32,967 nt of DNA from Alphaproteobacteria bacterium (GTDB lineage Bacteria > Pseudomonadota > Alphaproteobacteria > SHVZ01), in NCBI GenBank assembly GCA_016869375.1, contig VGEH01000042.1, forward strand, positions 1-32,967, given 5' to 3'. Position numbers and translations under genes: made by a program. A model generated the notes under the pieces. It did no database searches, had not been told where the DNA came from, and saw nothing but the letters and a program-made list of their open reading frames with translations. Below, piece by piece: positions 24,883-32,893 of the stretch. The stretch's first letter is position 1, and the number at the start of each line of letters is the position of its first letter.

Positions 24883-26798
24883 GCGCGGCACCATTCGCGC
24901 CAGGCGGCACGAAAGGCCTGCTCGACCGAACGCGCATAGGCATCGGCGTCGACAAGGGGCGAGGTCTGCACGCGACGGCGCAGCCCGGCGCGAAGCTGCG
25001 CGAGCGCATCGAGATCGCTCGCGAGCGCTCGCGCGACGGCGACATAGCCGTCCTCGTCGCGTGCCGCGAGATTTCCGAGGCCGATGGGCGCGAGCGTGCC
25101 GATGCCCATCCGCCCGAGCCAGCGTTCGCCGGCCAGTGTCACGACCGGGACGCCCATCCACAGGGCCTCGAAGCTCGTCGTGCAGCCGTTGAACGGGAAC
25201 GGATCGAGCGCGATGTCGATCCGGTTCAGGATCTCGAGATGGCGGACGCGCGCCGAGCGATCGCCGTCGAAGACGATACGCGCCGGCTCGATGCCGCCGC
25301 GGACGAAGGCATCGTGGATCCGGCGTCGCGCCGAGGCGTTGGCGAACCAGTTCACATACTTGAGGAGGAGACGCGAATTCGGCACTGCCTTGAGCACCCG
25401 CGCCCAGAGCGCGAAGACCCGGTCGTTGAGCTTGGCGGCGTTGTTGCACGATCCGAAGGTGATCGCGCCGCTCGCCATCGCCGGCAGCGGTCCGACCGCA
25501 GGCGATTCCTCCGGAGGCTCGTGCAGCACCAGGAGCGGTACGCGCAGCAGGCGCTCGGTGAAACGCTCGCGCGTCTTCTCGGGATGGATGACCGGGTCGG
25601 TAAGCCACCAGTCCATGGTTGCGAGGCCGGTCGTGGTCAGGTCGCCATAGCTGATCTGCACCGGCGCGGGCTTCTGCGCACAGACCAAGAGCCTGTTGTT
25701 CGCGGTGTGACCAGCCATGCAGAAGAGGATGTCGATGCGATCGGCGCGGATCATCGCAGCGACCGCGTCGTCGTCGAGGCCGACGGTCGAGCGATAACCG
25801 TCCGACGCCGCCTGGTAGCGCTTCGTCACCTCGTCGGACCGCGGCACCTCGCCATAGCAGAAGGCCTGATAGCGGGCGCGATCGCGCCGCTCGATCAGGC
25901 CGACAACGTTGTGGGCGATCGGGTTGGCGCGGAAGTCAGCCGACAGATAGCCAATGCGGAGCGGCCGTTCGGGATCGCGGTCGTTCGGATGCGCCCGCCC
26001 GCGCGCATAGAGCGGCCGGGCCTGGCGTTCCTCCCACTGCCGGTACGCCTCGAAAAGCGCATCGCAGTCCAAGCCCGGCAGATAGTTGAGCGCGAAAAGC
26101 AGGTTCGAGTGGGTTGCGAGATCGCCGGGCGCCAGCGCATGCGCGCGCCGATAGGCGGCGACGATGTCCTCGATCGCAGTCAGCGCGTTGCCGAGATTGT
26201 TCCAAAGCCCGGCATGGCACGCATCGATGGCGAGCCCTCGCCGGTAGAAGCGCTGAGCGAGATCGAGGTCGCCCTGCTCCTGCAGGAGAACGCCGATATT
26301 GCCGTGCCCTTCGAGCCGGCCCGGCGCCAGCGCAATGGTCCGGCGTGCCGCCCTCGAAGCACGCAGGCGGTCGCCCGCGGCAATCGCCTGGACGGAAATC
26401 GCGATCCAGACCTCCGCATCAGCCGGATCAAGCGCCTGCAATCGCGCCGTCGCACCGAGCGCACGATGCGCGGCCGCCTGCGCGGGATCGAGCGAAACTG
26501 CCGAGCGCAGCGAAGCGCGCGCCCGCGGATCGCCGAGCGCGCTGCGCGCGAGCCCGAGCGCGAGCCAGGCCGAAGGCTGCACGCGCTTGAGCGCGACTGC
26601 GGTCTCCAGGCTCTGCGCCGCTCCCCTCGCCTCGCCCAAGGCGAGCAGCGTCGCGCCGAGACTCGCATGCGCCTCGGCAAGCCCGGGGACGCAGCGGATG
26701 GCGTCGCGGAAGCGTGCGGCGGCGCTCAACAGGTCGCCGGAGCGATGACGTTCGACGCCCTCGGCGAAGAGGCGCTGCGCTTCTGCCGCGCGGTTCAT
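24879..26798 (-). CDS. TPR - GT41 glycosyltransferase, third gene of the cluster
   Basis: A 639-aa protein. Tetratricopeptide repeats span residues about 5-235 (AEAHASLGATLLALGEARGA), and the GT41 domain spans about 279-615. Motifs: RIGYLSADFRANPIAHN, ILFCMAGHTANNRLLV, PVQISYGDLTTTGLATMDWW, ITFGSCNNAAKLNDRVFALW, and DIALDPFPFNGCTTSFEALW followed by MGVPVVTLAG. The NHP histidine of human OGT is Asn here (RANPIAH), while the second His is kept. It ends AWREWCRA. ATG 26798 overlaps the upstream stop as ATGA; a Met five codons earlier is possible but breaks that coupling. It is the closest of the four to the solitary copy at 9.9 kb in motif detail. Confidence 0.84.
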   Translation of the reverse strand: MNRAAEAQRLFAEGVERHRSGDLLSAAARFRDAIRCVPGLAEAHASLGATLLALGEARGAAQSLETAVALKRVQPSAWLALGLARSALGDPRARASLRSAVSLDPAQAAAHRALGATARLQALDPADAEVWIAISVQAIAAGDRLRASRAARRTIALAPGRLEGHGNIGVLLQEQGDLDLAQRFYRRGLAIDACHAGLWNNLGNALTAIEDIVAAYRRAHALAPGDLATHSNLLFALNYLPGLDCDALFEAYRQWEERQARPLYARGRAHPNDRDPERPLRIGYLSADFRANPIAHNVVGLIERRDRARYQAFCYGEVPRSDEVTKRYQAASDGYRSTVGLDDDAVAAMIRADRIDILFCMAGHTANNRLLVCAQKPAPVQISYGDLTTTGLATMDWWLTDPVIHPEKTRERFTERLLRVPLLVLHEPPEESPAVGPLPAMASGAITFGSCNNAAKLNDRVFALWARVLKAVPNSRLLLKYVNWFANASARRRIHDAFVRGGIEPARIVFDGDRSARVRHLEILNRIDIALDPFPFNGCTTSFEALWMGVPVVTLAGERWLGRMGIGTLAPIGLGNLAARDEDGYVAVARALASDLDALAQLRAGLRRRVQTSPLVDADAYARSVEQAFRAAWREWCRA

Positions 26799-28816
26799 CG
26801 CCGATCGCGGCACCAGCGCCGCCAGGCCTTGCGGAACTCATGCTCGATCGAGCGCGCATACATGGCGTTGTCGCACAGAGGCGACGCCAGGATGCGCGGG
26901 CGCAGCGTCTGCCGGAGCGTCGCGAGGCGGTCGAGATCGGCGGCGAGCTCGCAGGCGATCTTCACATACTCGTCGGGCGACGACGCTATCAGCTCGGTAT
27001 GGCCGAGCCGGGTCAGGAAGCTGGTGCTCATGCGGCCGAGCCAGCGCCGGCCCGCCAGCGTCACCACCGGCACCCCCATCCACAAGGCTTCGAAGGTCGT
27101 GGTGCAGCCATTGAACGGGAACGGGTCGAGCCCGATGTCGACCTCGCTGACCAGCGTCAGGTGCAGCGTACGGTCGGGGTTGCCGCCGCCGAAGACGATA
27201 CGCTCGGGCTCGACGCCGCGCTCGGCGAACATGCGCCTGATCCGGTCGCGCACGTCCTGAACCTCGTAGACCGTCCGATACTTGAGCATCAGGCGCGATT
27301 GCGGCACCTGCCTCAATATCCTCGCCCAAAGATCGACGACCTGATCGCCGATCTTGGCCGGGTTGTTGAACGACCCGAAGGTGACATGCCCGCGGAAAGG
27401 CGCGGGGAGCGGCGAGACCGCCGGCGCCACGTCGATCGGCCGATGCAGCACCAGCATGGGGATGCGCATCAGGGTCTCGGTGAAACGCTCCTCGGTGGCG
27501 CCCTCGGGATGGATGGCTGGATCGGTCAGCCAGTAGTCCATGACGGAGAGGCCGCTGGTCGAGAACTCGGCGTAGCTCACCATGATCGGCGCCGGCTTGC
27601 GCGCTGCAGCGGTCAGTCGGTTGCGCGCCGTGTGGCCGGCGAGCACGACCAGTATGTCGATCGCATCGTCGCGAATCCGTCCGGCCAACGCCGCATCGTC
27701 CAGCTCTTGCGTCTCGACGAAACGGTCGCTGATCGACCGGATGTGATCGGTCATCTCGTCGGGGCGTCCGATCTCCGCGTAGCAGGTAACCTCGACCTGA
27801 TCGCGATCGTGACCCTGTATCAGCCCGGCCACGTTGGTGCCGAGCGAGTGATTGAACAGATCCGCGGAGAGATAGCCGACGCGAAGCCGGCGTTCCGGAT
27901 CGGGATCGTTGGTCCATGGACGAATGAACGGATAGGCAGGCGCCGCGTGGCGCGCTTCCCAGCGGCGGTGCGCGGCGAAGAGCGTATCCACATCGATGTC
28001 GACATAGCCGAGCGCGAGAAGCAGGTTGGAATGCGTATCGGCCGCCTCGGGCGCCAAGTCGACGGCGCGGCGCAACCGGCGGATGGCTTCGTCCATCCGG
28101 CCCAGGTTCATCTCTATGAGGGCGAGGTTCGCCGTTGCGGCGACGTTCGCCGGGGCGAGCGCGATCGAGCGCCGGAACAGCCGCCTCGCGAAGGAACCGT
28201 CCCGCGCCTGGACAAGAACGCCGAGATTGATCAACGCGTCGGTGAACTGGGCATCGAGCGCCAATACGCGGCGATACCCCTCCTCCGCCGGCACGACCCG
28301 TGAGAGACGCAGCCGGCATTGTGCCAGGACGTAGTGAAGCGGCGCTGCCTGCGGTTCGGCCGCAAGCGCGCCCCCAAGATCGGTCGTCGCTCCCGCCGCG
28401 TCGCCGCTCATTGCGCGCGCGAGACCACGCGCCTGTCGCAACTTCGCATCGGCGGGCGTGAGCGCGACGGCCCGATCGAGCGCGCTCGCCGCGTCCGCAT
28501 GGCGGCCGCTCCTGTTGAGCGCGTCGGCCAAGGCGGCGGCGAGATCGGCACGATCCGAGCGAAGGCCGAAGGCGGTACCATAGGCCGCGGCAGCCTCGGG
28601 CCAGCGGCCGAGCACCCCGAGAGCGAGACCGAGATTTTCCCAGGGAGCCGGCAGGTCAGGGGCGCTGCTGGCAGCCCGACGAAGCGGCGTCAGCGCCGTG
28701 GCGACGTCGCCGCCCGCCGCGGTCATCAGCCCGAGACGCTGCCAGGCCAAGGCGAGCTGCGGCTCCTCGACGAGCGCACGGCGCAAGGGCCGGGGATCGA
28801 GCGTCGCCGCCGTCAT
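26795..28816 (-). CDS. TPR - GT41 glycosyltransferase, second gene of the cluster
   Basis: A 673-aa protein, the longest of the set. TPR-like repeats fill residues about 8-265 (PWENLGLALGVLGRWPEAAA, DALINLGVLVQARDGSFARR). The GT41 domain is at about 309-650: RVGYLSADLFNHSLGTN keeps the first catalytic-site His, ILVVLAGHTARNRLTA, PIMVSYAEFSTSGLSVMDYW, VTFGSFNNPAKIGDQVVDLW, and DIGLDPFPFNGCTTTFEALW followed by MGVPVVTLAG. It ends AWRRWCRDRR. ATG 28816 overlaps the upstream stop (ATGA). A longer open frame upstream lies out of frame with the preceding enzyme and is not used. Confidence 0.84.
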   Translation of the reverse strand: MTAATLDPRPLRRALVEEPQLALAWQRLGLMTAAGGDVATALTPLRRAASSAPDLPAPWENLGLALGVLGRWPEAAAAYGTAFGLRSDRADLAAALADALNRSGRHADAASALDRAVALTPADAKLRQARGLARAMSGDAAGATTDLGGALAAEPQAAPLHYVLAQCRLRLSRVVPAEEGYRRVLALDAQFTDALINLGVLVQARDGSFARRLFRRSIALAPANVAATANLALIEMNLGRMDEAIRRLRRAVDLAPEAADTHSNLLLALGYVDIDVDTLFAAHRRWEARHAAPAYPFIRPWTNDPDPERRLRVGYLSADLFNHSLGTNVAGLIQGHDRDQVEVTCYAEIGRPDEMTDHIRSISDRFVETQELDDAALAGRIRDDAIDILVVLAGHTARNRLTAAARKPAPIMVSYAEFSTSGLSVMDYWLTDPAIHPEGATEERFTETLMRIPMLVLHRPIDVAPAVSPLPAPFRGHVTFGSFNNPAKIGDQVVDLWARILRQVPQSRLMLKYRTVYEVQDVRDRIRRMFAERGVEPERIVFGGGNPDRTLHLTLVSEVDIGLDPFPFNGCTTTFEALWMGVPVVTLAGRRWLGRMSTSFLTRLGHTELIASSPDEYVKIACELAADLDRLATLRQTLRPRILASPLCDNAMYARSIEHEFRKAWRRWCRDRR

Positions 28817-30444
28817 CCCGAGCCGCACCAGCCACTCCACATCTCGCGATAGGCGCCTTCGACGGCACGTGCGAAGGCCGCCCCGTCGCAGAGGCGGGAC
28901 GCAGCGAGACGCGGACGCAAGCCGGTTCGAAGCTCGGCCAGCCGGGCGCGGTTGCGGGCGAGATCGACCGCGATATCGACATAGGCGCTTTCGTCGTTGG
29001 CGACCAGATCCCCGAGATCCAGCGACCTGAGGAAGGTCGAGCCGTAGCGGCCAAGCACGCGATCGCCTTCGAGGCTGACGACGGGGACCCCCATCCACAA
29101 CGCCTCGCAGGTGGTGATGACACCGCCATAAGGGAACGGATCGAGCGCGATATCGACCTTCCGATAGGTATCGAGATGGCTCGCCTGCGTCGCCGTCCAT
29201 CCGCGGAGATCCAGACGACGGCCATCGATGCCGTGGTGTGCGAATGCGGCGCGAATGCGCGCAGCGACGACCGCGTCGGTGAAGGAGCGGCCCTTGAGCA
29301 GCAGACGGGAGTTCGGCGTCGCCGCGAGGATCCGCGCCCAAGCGGCGATACAGCGCAGCGAAAGCTTCGAGGCCTGGTTGAGGCTGGCGAAGACGAGGCT
29401 CGACCCGCTCGCGCCCGGCGCCGACGAAACCTTGGGCGCTTCCTGCAGCGGGTCGAAGACGAAGGCGAGGTCGATACGGATCAGCCGCTCGCTGAAACGG
29501 CTCTCGCTGCCGGGCGGCGTCAGCTTCGCATCGCCGATCGCCCAGCCGACGGCCTCCATGCCGAAAGACGACATCAGCAGCAGGTTGACTTGCACCGGCG
29601 CGGGTCGACGCGCGAGCGCCAGAAGCCGCGATCCACGCGGATATCCGACGACATCGACGGCGATATCGACGCCCTCGCGCGCAATCGACTCGGCGAGCGC
29701 CGCATCGGAAAGGCCGAAGGTCGGGACGAGACGGCCGGCGGCGCGGTAACGGGCGGTGATCTCGTCCTCGGCGCCCGGCGGCGTATCCGAGAAGAGGACA
29801 ACCTCGACCTCGCGCCGGTCATGGGCCTCCACGAGCGGCAGGATCGAGCGCGACGCGGTGTGAAAACGAAACGTGTCGGCGCCGACATAGCCGATGGTGA
29901 GCCGCCGGTCCGGGTCGCGCGGCCGCGCCGTCGGCAGCGGATCGAGCGCCGCCGCGTGGCGGGAGGCAAAGCGGCGGCACTCGGCGAGCTCGGCCTCCGC
30001 GTCGATGCCGTCGACCAGATGCATCGCGTTGATGAGATTGGCGTGCGGGATCGGGCCGGCTTCCGCGCGCTCGCTCGCGCGCCGGTAGAAGGCGACCGCG
30101 CTGGCCGCGTCCCCGATCTGCAGATGGACGTTGCCGAGGTTGTTCCAGCCATCCGAGCTGTCCGGATCGGCCGCGACGACGCGCCTCAAGGCCGTCGCCG
30201 AGGCCGGCAGGCGGCCGCGCGCAGCAAAGAGGACGCCGAGATTGTTCCAGGCGCCGGTGAACGAAGGCACCAGCGCCAGGGTCCGGTGCAGCGCGGCGAG
30301 CGTGCCCGCGGCGTCCCCCGCCGACTGGAGCGCATGCGCCAGGCGGAAATGACTCTCCGGGCGAGCGGGATCCTGCCGGATCGCCTCCGTGAGGCGGGCA
30401 ATCGTTTCGGTCTGGGAAGCGACCGTGTCGGGCCGGTCAGACAT
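28813..30444 (-). CDS. TPR - GT41 glycosyltransferase, first and most divergent gene of the cluster
   Basis: A 543-aa protein with fewer TPRs (residues about 15-145; AWNNLGVLFAARGRLPASAT and WNNLGNVHLQIGDAASAVAF). The catalytic domain is at about 181-525: LTIGYVGADTFRFHTASR, DIAVDVVGYPRGSRLLALAR, PVQVNLLLMSSFGMEAVGW, LVFASLNQASKLSLRCIAAW, and DIALDPFPYGGVITTCEALW. The His of the AGHT-x-N-R segment is Tyr (GYPRGSR), and the region after PVQV has no T-T-S/T-G turn. It may therefore act on another donor or even be non-catalytic. It ends MWSGWCGSG. The gene begins 76 bp after the fla3 stop on the same strand, so read-through from fla3 could feed the cluster. Confidence 0.8.
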   Translation of the reverse strand: MSDRPDTVASQTETIARLTEAIRQDPARPESHFRLAHALQSAGDAAGTLAALHRTLALVPSFTGAWNNLGVLFAARGRLPASATALRRVVAADPDSSDGWNNLGNVHLQIGDAASAVAFYRRASERAEAGPIPHANLINAMHLVDGIDAEAELAECRRFASRHAAALDPLPTARPRDPDRRLTIGYVGADTFRFHTASRSILPLVEAHDRREVEVVLFSDTPPGAEDEITARYRAAGRLVPTFGLSDAALAESIAREGVDIAVDVVGYPRGSRLLALARRPAPVQVNLLLMSSFGMEAVGWAIGDAKLTPPGSESRFSERLIRIDLAFVFDPLQEAPKVSSAPGASGSSLVFASLNQASKLSLRCIAAWARILAATPNSRLLLKGRSFTDAVVAARIRAAFAHHGIDGRRLDLRGWTATQASHLDTYRKVDIALDPFPYGGVITTCEALWMGVPVVSLEGDRVLGRYGSTFLRSLDLGDLVANDESAYVDIAVDLARNRARLAELRTGLRPRLAASRLCDGAAFARAVEGAYREMWSGWCGSG

Positions 30445-30471
30445 CGGTTCTGGCAGCTGAAAATGCGATCA

Positions 30472-30493
30472 CGGCCGCGCCATGGTGCGGCCG
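30472..30493 (-). terminator. Hairpin between fla3 and the glycosyltransferase cluster
   Basis: A 7-bp stem (CGGCCGC / GCGGCCG) with an 8-base loop lies in the 76-bp gap. On the minus strand TTTT comes only about 10 bases later. It looks like a leaky terminator that would let part of the fla3 transcription continue into the glycosyltransferases. Confidence 0.35.
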
Positions 30494-30520
30494 GTCGACG
30501 CCCCTGTCGAGGGCTGACCG

Positions 30521-31342
30521 CTAGCGGAAGAGCTGCTGGAGGATGGTCGGACGCTGGTTGGCGATGTTCAGCGTCTGAACGCCCAGTTGCTGCTTGACCT
30601 GGAGGGCCTGCAGCCGCGCCGATTCCTTGGCCATATCGGCATCGACGATGTCGCCCAGGCCTTCCGTGGTCGAATCGGTGAGCTGGGAGATGAAGTCGGA
30701 CTGGAAGTTGAGAGCACGAACGTCGGCGCCGATCTGGCCGAGCGCGATCGCGATCGCCGATTCGGCGATCTCGAGCGCCGAGAGCGCGCGGAAGGACGCG
30801 ACCGTCGAGCTGATGTTCTGGGCACCGAGGTTGGTCGAGGAGGTCGAGAACGAGCTCTGCGAGCGGATCGTCATCACCGTGCCGTCGATGTTGGCGATGA
30901 CGTTCACCGAGGTCGAGAAGGACGAGAGGATGTTTCGGCCGTTGTAGACGGCATTCGAGATGAAGGTGTTGATCTGGGCCGAGAGCGACTGGAAGTCGGC
31001 ATTGAGGATGTTCTGCTGCTCGCTGGTGTTCGCAGCGTTCATGCCCTCGATGATCTTCTTCTTCACATCGGCGATCAGGTCGGAGATCGAGGTCGCCACC
31101 GAGAGCGCGATGGTGGCGACGCCGCGGCCGTTGGCGATGCCCTGGGAGACCGCGCCATAGGCCTTGATGTCGCCGCGCAGGCCCTGGGCGATGGCGAAGC
31201 TGGAGGCGTCGTCGACCGCGCCATTGACCTTCAAACCTGTCGAGACCCGCTGCTGGACCTGGTCCATGTCGCGGTTGGTCGCGTTCAGGAATGAAAGCGC
31301 GATCTGTGCCGAGATATTGGTGTTGATCGAATTGATGGGCAC
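30521..31342 (-). CDS. Flagellin 3 (divergent)
   Basis: A 273-aa flagellin clearly different from Fla1/Fla2 but with the same short architecture. N-terminal helices: PINSINTNISAQIALSFLNA and QRVSTGLKVNGAVDDASSFA. The C-terminal helix is KESARLQALQVKQQLGVQTL, ending ILQQLFR. The exposed middle is very Ser/Thr-rich (SSFSTSVNV, SQSSFSTSSTNLG), an attractive O-glycan acceptor. GTG 31342 is preferred because the preceding in-frame residues are not flagellin-like and GGAGAG sits about 9 bases upstream. It lies between flaF and the glycosyltransferase cluster. Confidence 0.92.
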   Translation of the reverse strand: MPINSINTNISAQIALSFLNATNRDMDQVQQRVSTGLKVNGAVDDASSFAIAQGLRGDIKAYGAVSQGIANGRGVATIALSVATSISDLIADVKKKIIEGMNAANTSEQQNILNADFQSLSAQINTFISNAVYNGRNILSSFSTSVNVIANIDGTVMTIRSQSSFSTSSTNLGAQNISSTVASFRALSALEIAESAIAIALGQIGADVRALNFQSDFISQLTDSTTEGLGDIVDADMAKESARLQALQVKQQLGVQTLNIANQRPTILQQLFR

Positions 31343-31435
31343 GGCGGACTCTCCAATCGGTCGCGGGCCTGACGGACCCGGCGACCCTTGAAGAGCAAAC
31401 CCCGGGCCAGCGCTCGAGGTCGCCATCAACCATTT

Positions 31436-31451
31436 AAAATCAAATGATTTT
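31436..31451. promoter_or_regulatory. AT-rich inverted repeat upstream of fla3
   Basis: AAAATCA-AA-TGATTTT is a perfect 7-bp inverted repeat about 95 bp before the fla3 start. The surrounding 289-bp gap between fla3 and flaF has no gene. A classic -35/-10 pair was not convincing here, so this may be an operator or part of an activator-dependent promoter. Confidence 0.35.
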
Positions 31452-31567
31452 TGTAAGCGAGAAGCCGAGAGTCCGGCTTGCTTCGGCGGTCACTCGTTGC
31501 CGTCTCGGCAGTTGTTGCCGCTACGGGCGGAAAAACCGTCCCCTAAGCCATTTGAAACAAAGGAAAA

Positions 31568-31594
31568 CGCCTCCGTCCGGGACCGGAGGAGGCG
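31568..31594 (-). terminator. Rho-independent terminator of flbT-flaF
   Basis: On the minus strand a stem CGCCTCC / GGAGGCG, extended inward by TCCG / CGGA, is followed at once by TTTTCCTTTGTTTC. It lies 38 bp after the flaF stop. Confidence 0.8.
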
Positions 31595-31631
31595 CATCGG
31601 GGCAGCGAAGGACGGCGGAGCGGAAGGCCTC

Positions 31632-31976
31632 TTAGGCGAGGCCCTCGACGATCTGCTGGTTGATCTCGATCAGCGCGTCGGGCGTGGACAAGCCGTCCAT
31701 GACCCGTTGGGTCTCGAAAGTGACCCAGGCCCCGAGGCGTATGAGCGTGTTCTTCATCGGCTGCGGCAGGTGGTTGGTTTCTTCGGCGAGCTCGCCGATG
31801 AAGGAGTCCCAGACCCGCTTGTTCCAGAGGATGGCGTCGAACTTGACAGCAAGCTTGGTCGGGTTGTCCCGCGCCTCGATCAGCGCGGCCGTGACGGCAC
31901 CCATCAGCCGCCGCTCGACCGCTCGAGGCGGCTCTGCGGCGTTCTGGGCCTTGAGGTAGGCGCCGTAGCCGCGCAT
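31632..31976 (-). CDS. flaF: Flagellar biosynthesis regulator FlaF
   Basis: A 114-aa helical protein found in alphaproteobacteria, where FlaF is needed for flagellin production or export and works against FlbT in flagellin mRNA control. Typical segments are YGAYLKAQNAAEPPRAVERR near the N-terminus, LAVKFDAILWNKRVWDSFIG with the conserved tryptophans, and LRAQLISLA-like TLIRLGAWVTFETQRVM. The ATG overlaps the flbT stop by one base (TGATG), so the two are translationally linked. A strong terminator follows. Confidence 0.92.
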   Translation of the reverse strand: MRGYGAYLKAQNAAEPPRAVERRLMGAVTAALIEARDNPTKLAVKFDAILWNKRVWDSFIGELAEETNHLPQPMKNTLIRLGAWVTFETQRVMDGLSTPDALIEINQQIVEGLA

Positions 31977-32401
31977 CAGGCGGCGGCCTTGGCAGGATGA
32001 CGCAGCAGCTCGGACTCGAAGGCCATCAGAGCGCGCGCGGCGATCATGGCCGGCTGATAGTCGTCATTCTGGATAAGCTGATGGATGAGCCCGAGCGACT
32101 TGGTGACATCCACCAGGGTGGTGGCATTGAGGAAGTCGTTCATGTCGTCGAGCAGGCGAAGGCGGTAGCTGTCCCGGCCAGGCGCGTCGAGATACATGAG
32201 CATCAACCAGTAGTAGATACGCTTGGCGGGAGTGTTGGCATCCTCGGGCAGCATGACGTCGCGGCCATGCAGGACGACCTCGCTGTTCTGGATCTCGACG
32301 GCGCCTTCCGTGAGGGTGAGGACGGCCCCGTTGACCACGAACTTGTCGCCCGAACGGACGGGCACGCGGATGCTGGAGACGACGGCGGTTTCTGACTTCA
32401 T
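31976..32401 (-). CDS. flbT: Flagellin mRNA-binding repressor FlbT
   Basis: A 141-aa protein of the FlbT family, which in Caulobacter binds the 5' leader of flagellin mRNA and promotes its decay until the hook is complete. Seen here: the N-terminal beta part VRSGDKFVVNGAVLTLTEG, DVMLPEDANTPAKRIYYWLM (the family signature around residues 49-67), and LLDDMNDFLNATTLVDVTKS. GGAG is about 11 bases before the ATG. The gene lies 59 bp downstream of the fla4 remnant on the same strand. The original promoter may have been upstream of fla4 and therefore separated by the IS. Confidence 0.92.
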   Translation of the reverse strand: MKSETAVVSSIRVPVRSGDKFVVNGAVLTLTEGAVEIQNSEVVLHGRDVMLPEDANTPAKRIYYWLMLMYLDAPGRDSYRLRLLDDMNDFLNATTLVDVTKSLGLIHQLIQNDDYQPAMIAARALMAFESELLRHPAKAAA

Positions 32402-32428
32402 GACATATCACTCCGATGAAGGAACCTC

Positions 32429-32455
32429 GGAACCGGCATTTACCGCGCCGGTCCC
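32429..32455 (-). terminator. Hairpin between the fla4 remnant and flbT
   Basis: GGAACCGGC / GCCGGTCCC form a 9-base-pair stem with one mismatch and a 9-base loop, 6 bp after the fla4 stop. No T-tract follows on the minus strand, so it may be an attenuator or an mRNA-stabilising 3' end rather than a true terminator. Confidence 0.35.
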
Positions 32456-32460
32456 GTCGA

Positions 32461-32875
32461 TTAGCCGCGGAAGAGGCTGAGCAGGGTCTGCGGCCGCTGA
32501 TTGGCGATGCCCAGGGTCTGGACCGAGAGCTGCTGCTGGACCTGGAGGGCCTGAAGCTTCGCGGATTCCTTCGCCATGTCGGCGTCGACAATGGCGCCGA
32601 GGCCCTCGTTCGTGGCGTCGGTGAGCTTAGAGATGAACTCGTCCTGATAGTTCAACGTGCGGGTATCGGCGCCGAGATTGCCGAGCACCGTGTTGATCAT
32701 CGCCTGCGCCGCGAACAGCGACGACAGCGCCTTGAAGGCGCCGATGGTCGAGCTCAGGTTCTGCGCACCGAGGTTGACCGAAGTCGGCGCGAAGGCGCTG
32801 TTCGATCGGAGGGTCAGCGTCGTGCCGTCGACGTTGGCGATGACGTTGATCGAGGTCGAGGCCGCCGAGGGTCCT
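32461..32875 (-). pseudogene. Flagellin 4, C-terminal half only, cut by the IS
   Basis: About 137 codons of a flagellin remain, from SAASTSINVIANVDG to the stop, ending QRPQTLLSLFRG. The sequence is close to Fla1/Fla2 in the middle (LGAQNLSSTIGAFKALSSLF) and intermediate at the C-terminus. The first about 140 residues, including the export signal and D0/D1 N-terminal helices, are missing; upstream of about 32871-32876 the sequence is IS256 end. The IS inverted repeat happens to supply an in-frame ATG (32895), so a 144-aa fragment could be translated, but it could not build a filament. It originally headed the fla4-flbT-flaF set. Confidence 0.9.
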
Positions 32876-32893
32876 GTCCAGAATCTTTCGCAC
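32876..32893. repeat. Terminal inverted repeat of the right IS256 copy
   Basis: The reverse complement reads GTGCGAAAGATTCTGGAC and matches the left IS end (285-302) at 17 of 18 bases. It marks the junction with the flagellin 4 remnant; the exact last base is uncertain by about five positions. Confidence 0.8.

Noticed and set aside
24883-25608. N-terminal extension of the fourth cluster glycosyltransferase
   Set aside because: It is an out-of-frame reading of the preceding glycosyltransferase; TPR homology begins at about 24882.
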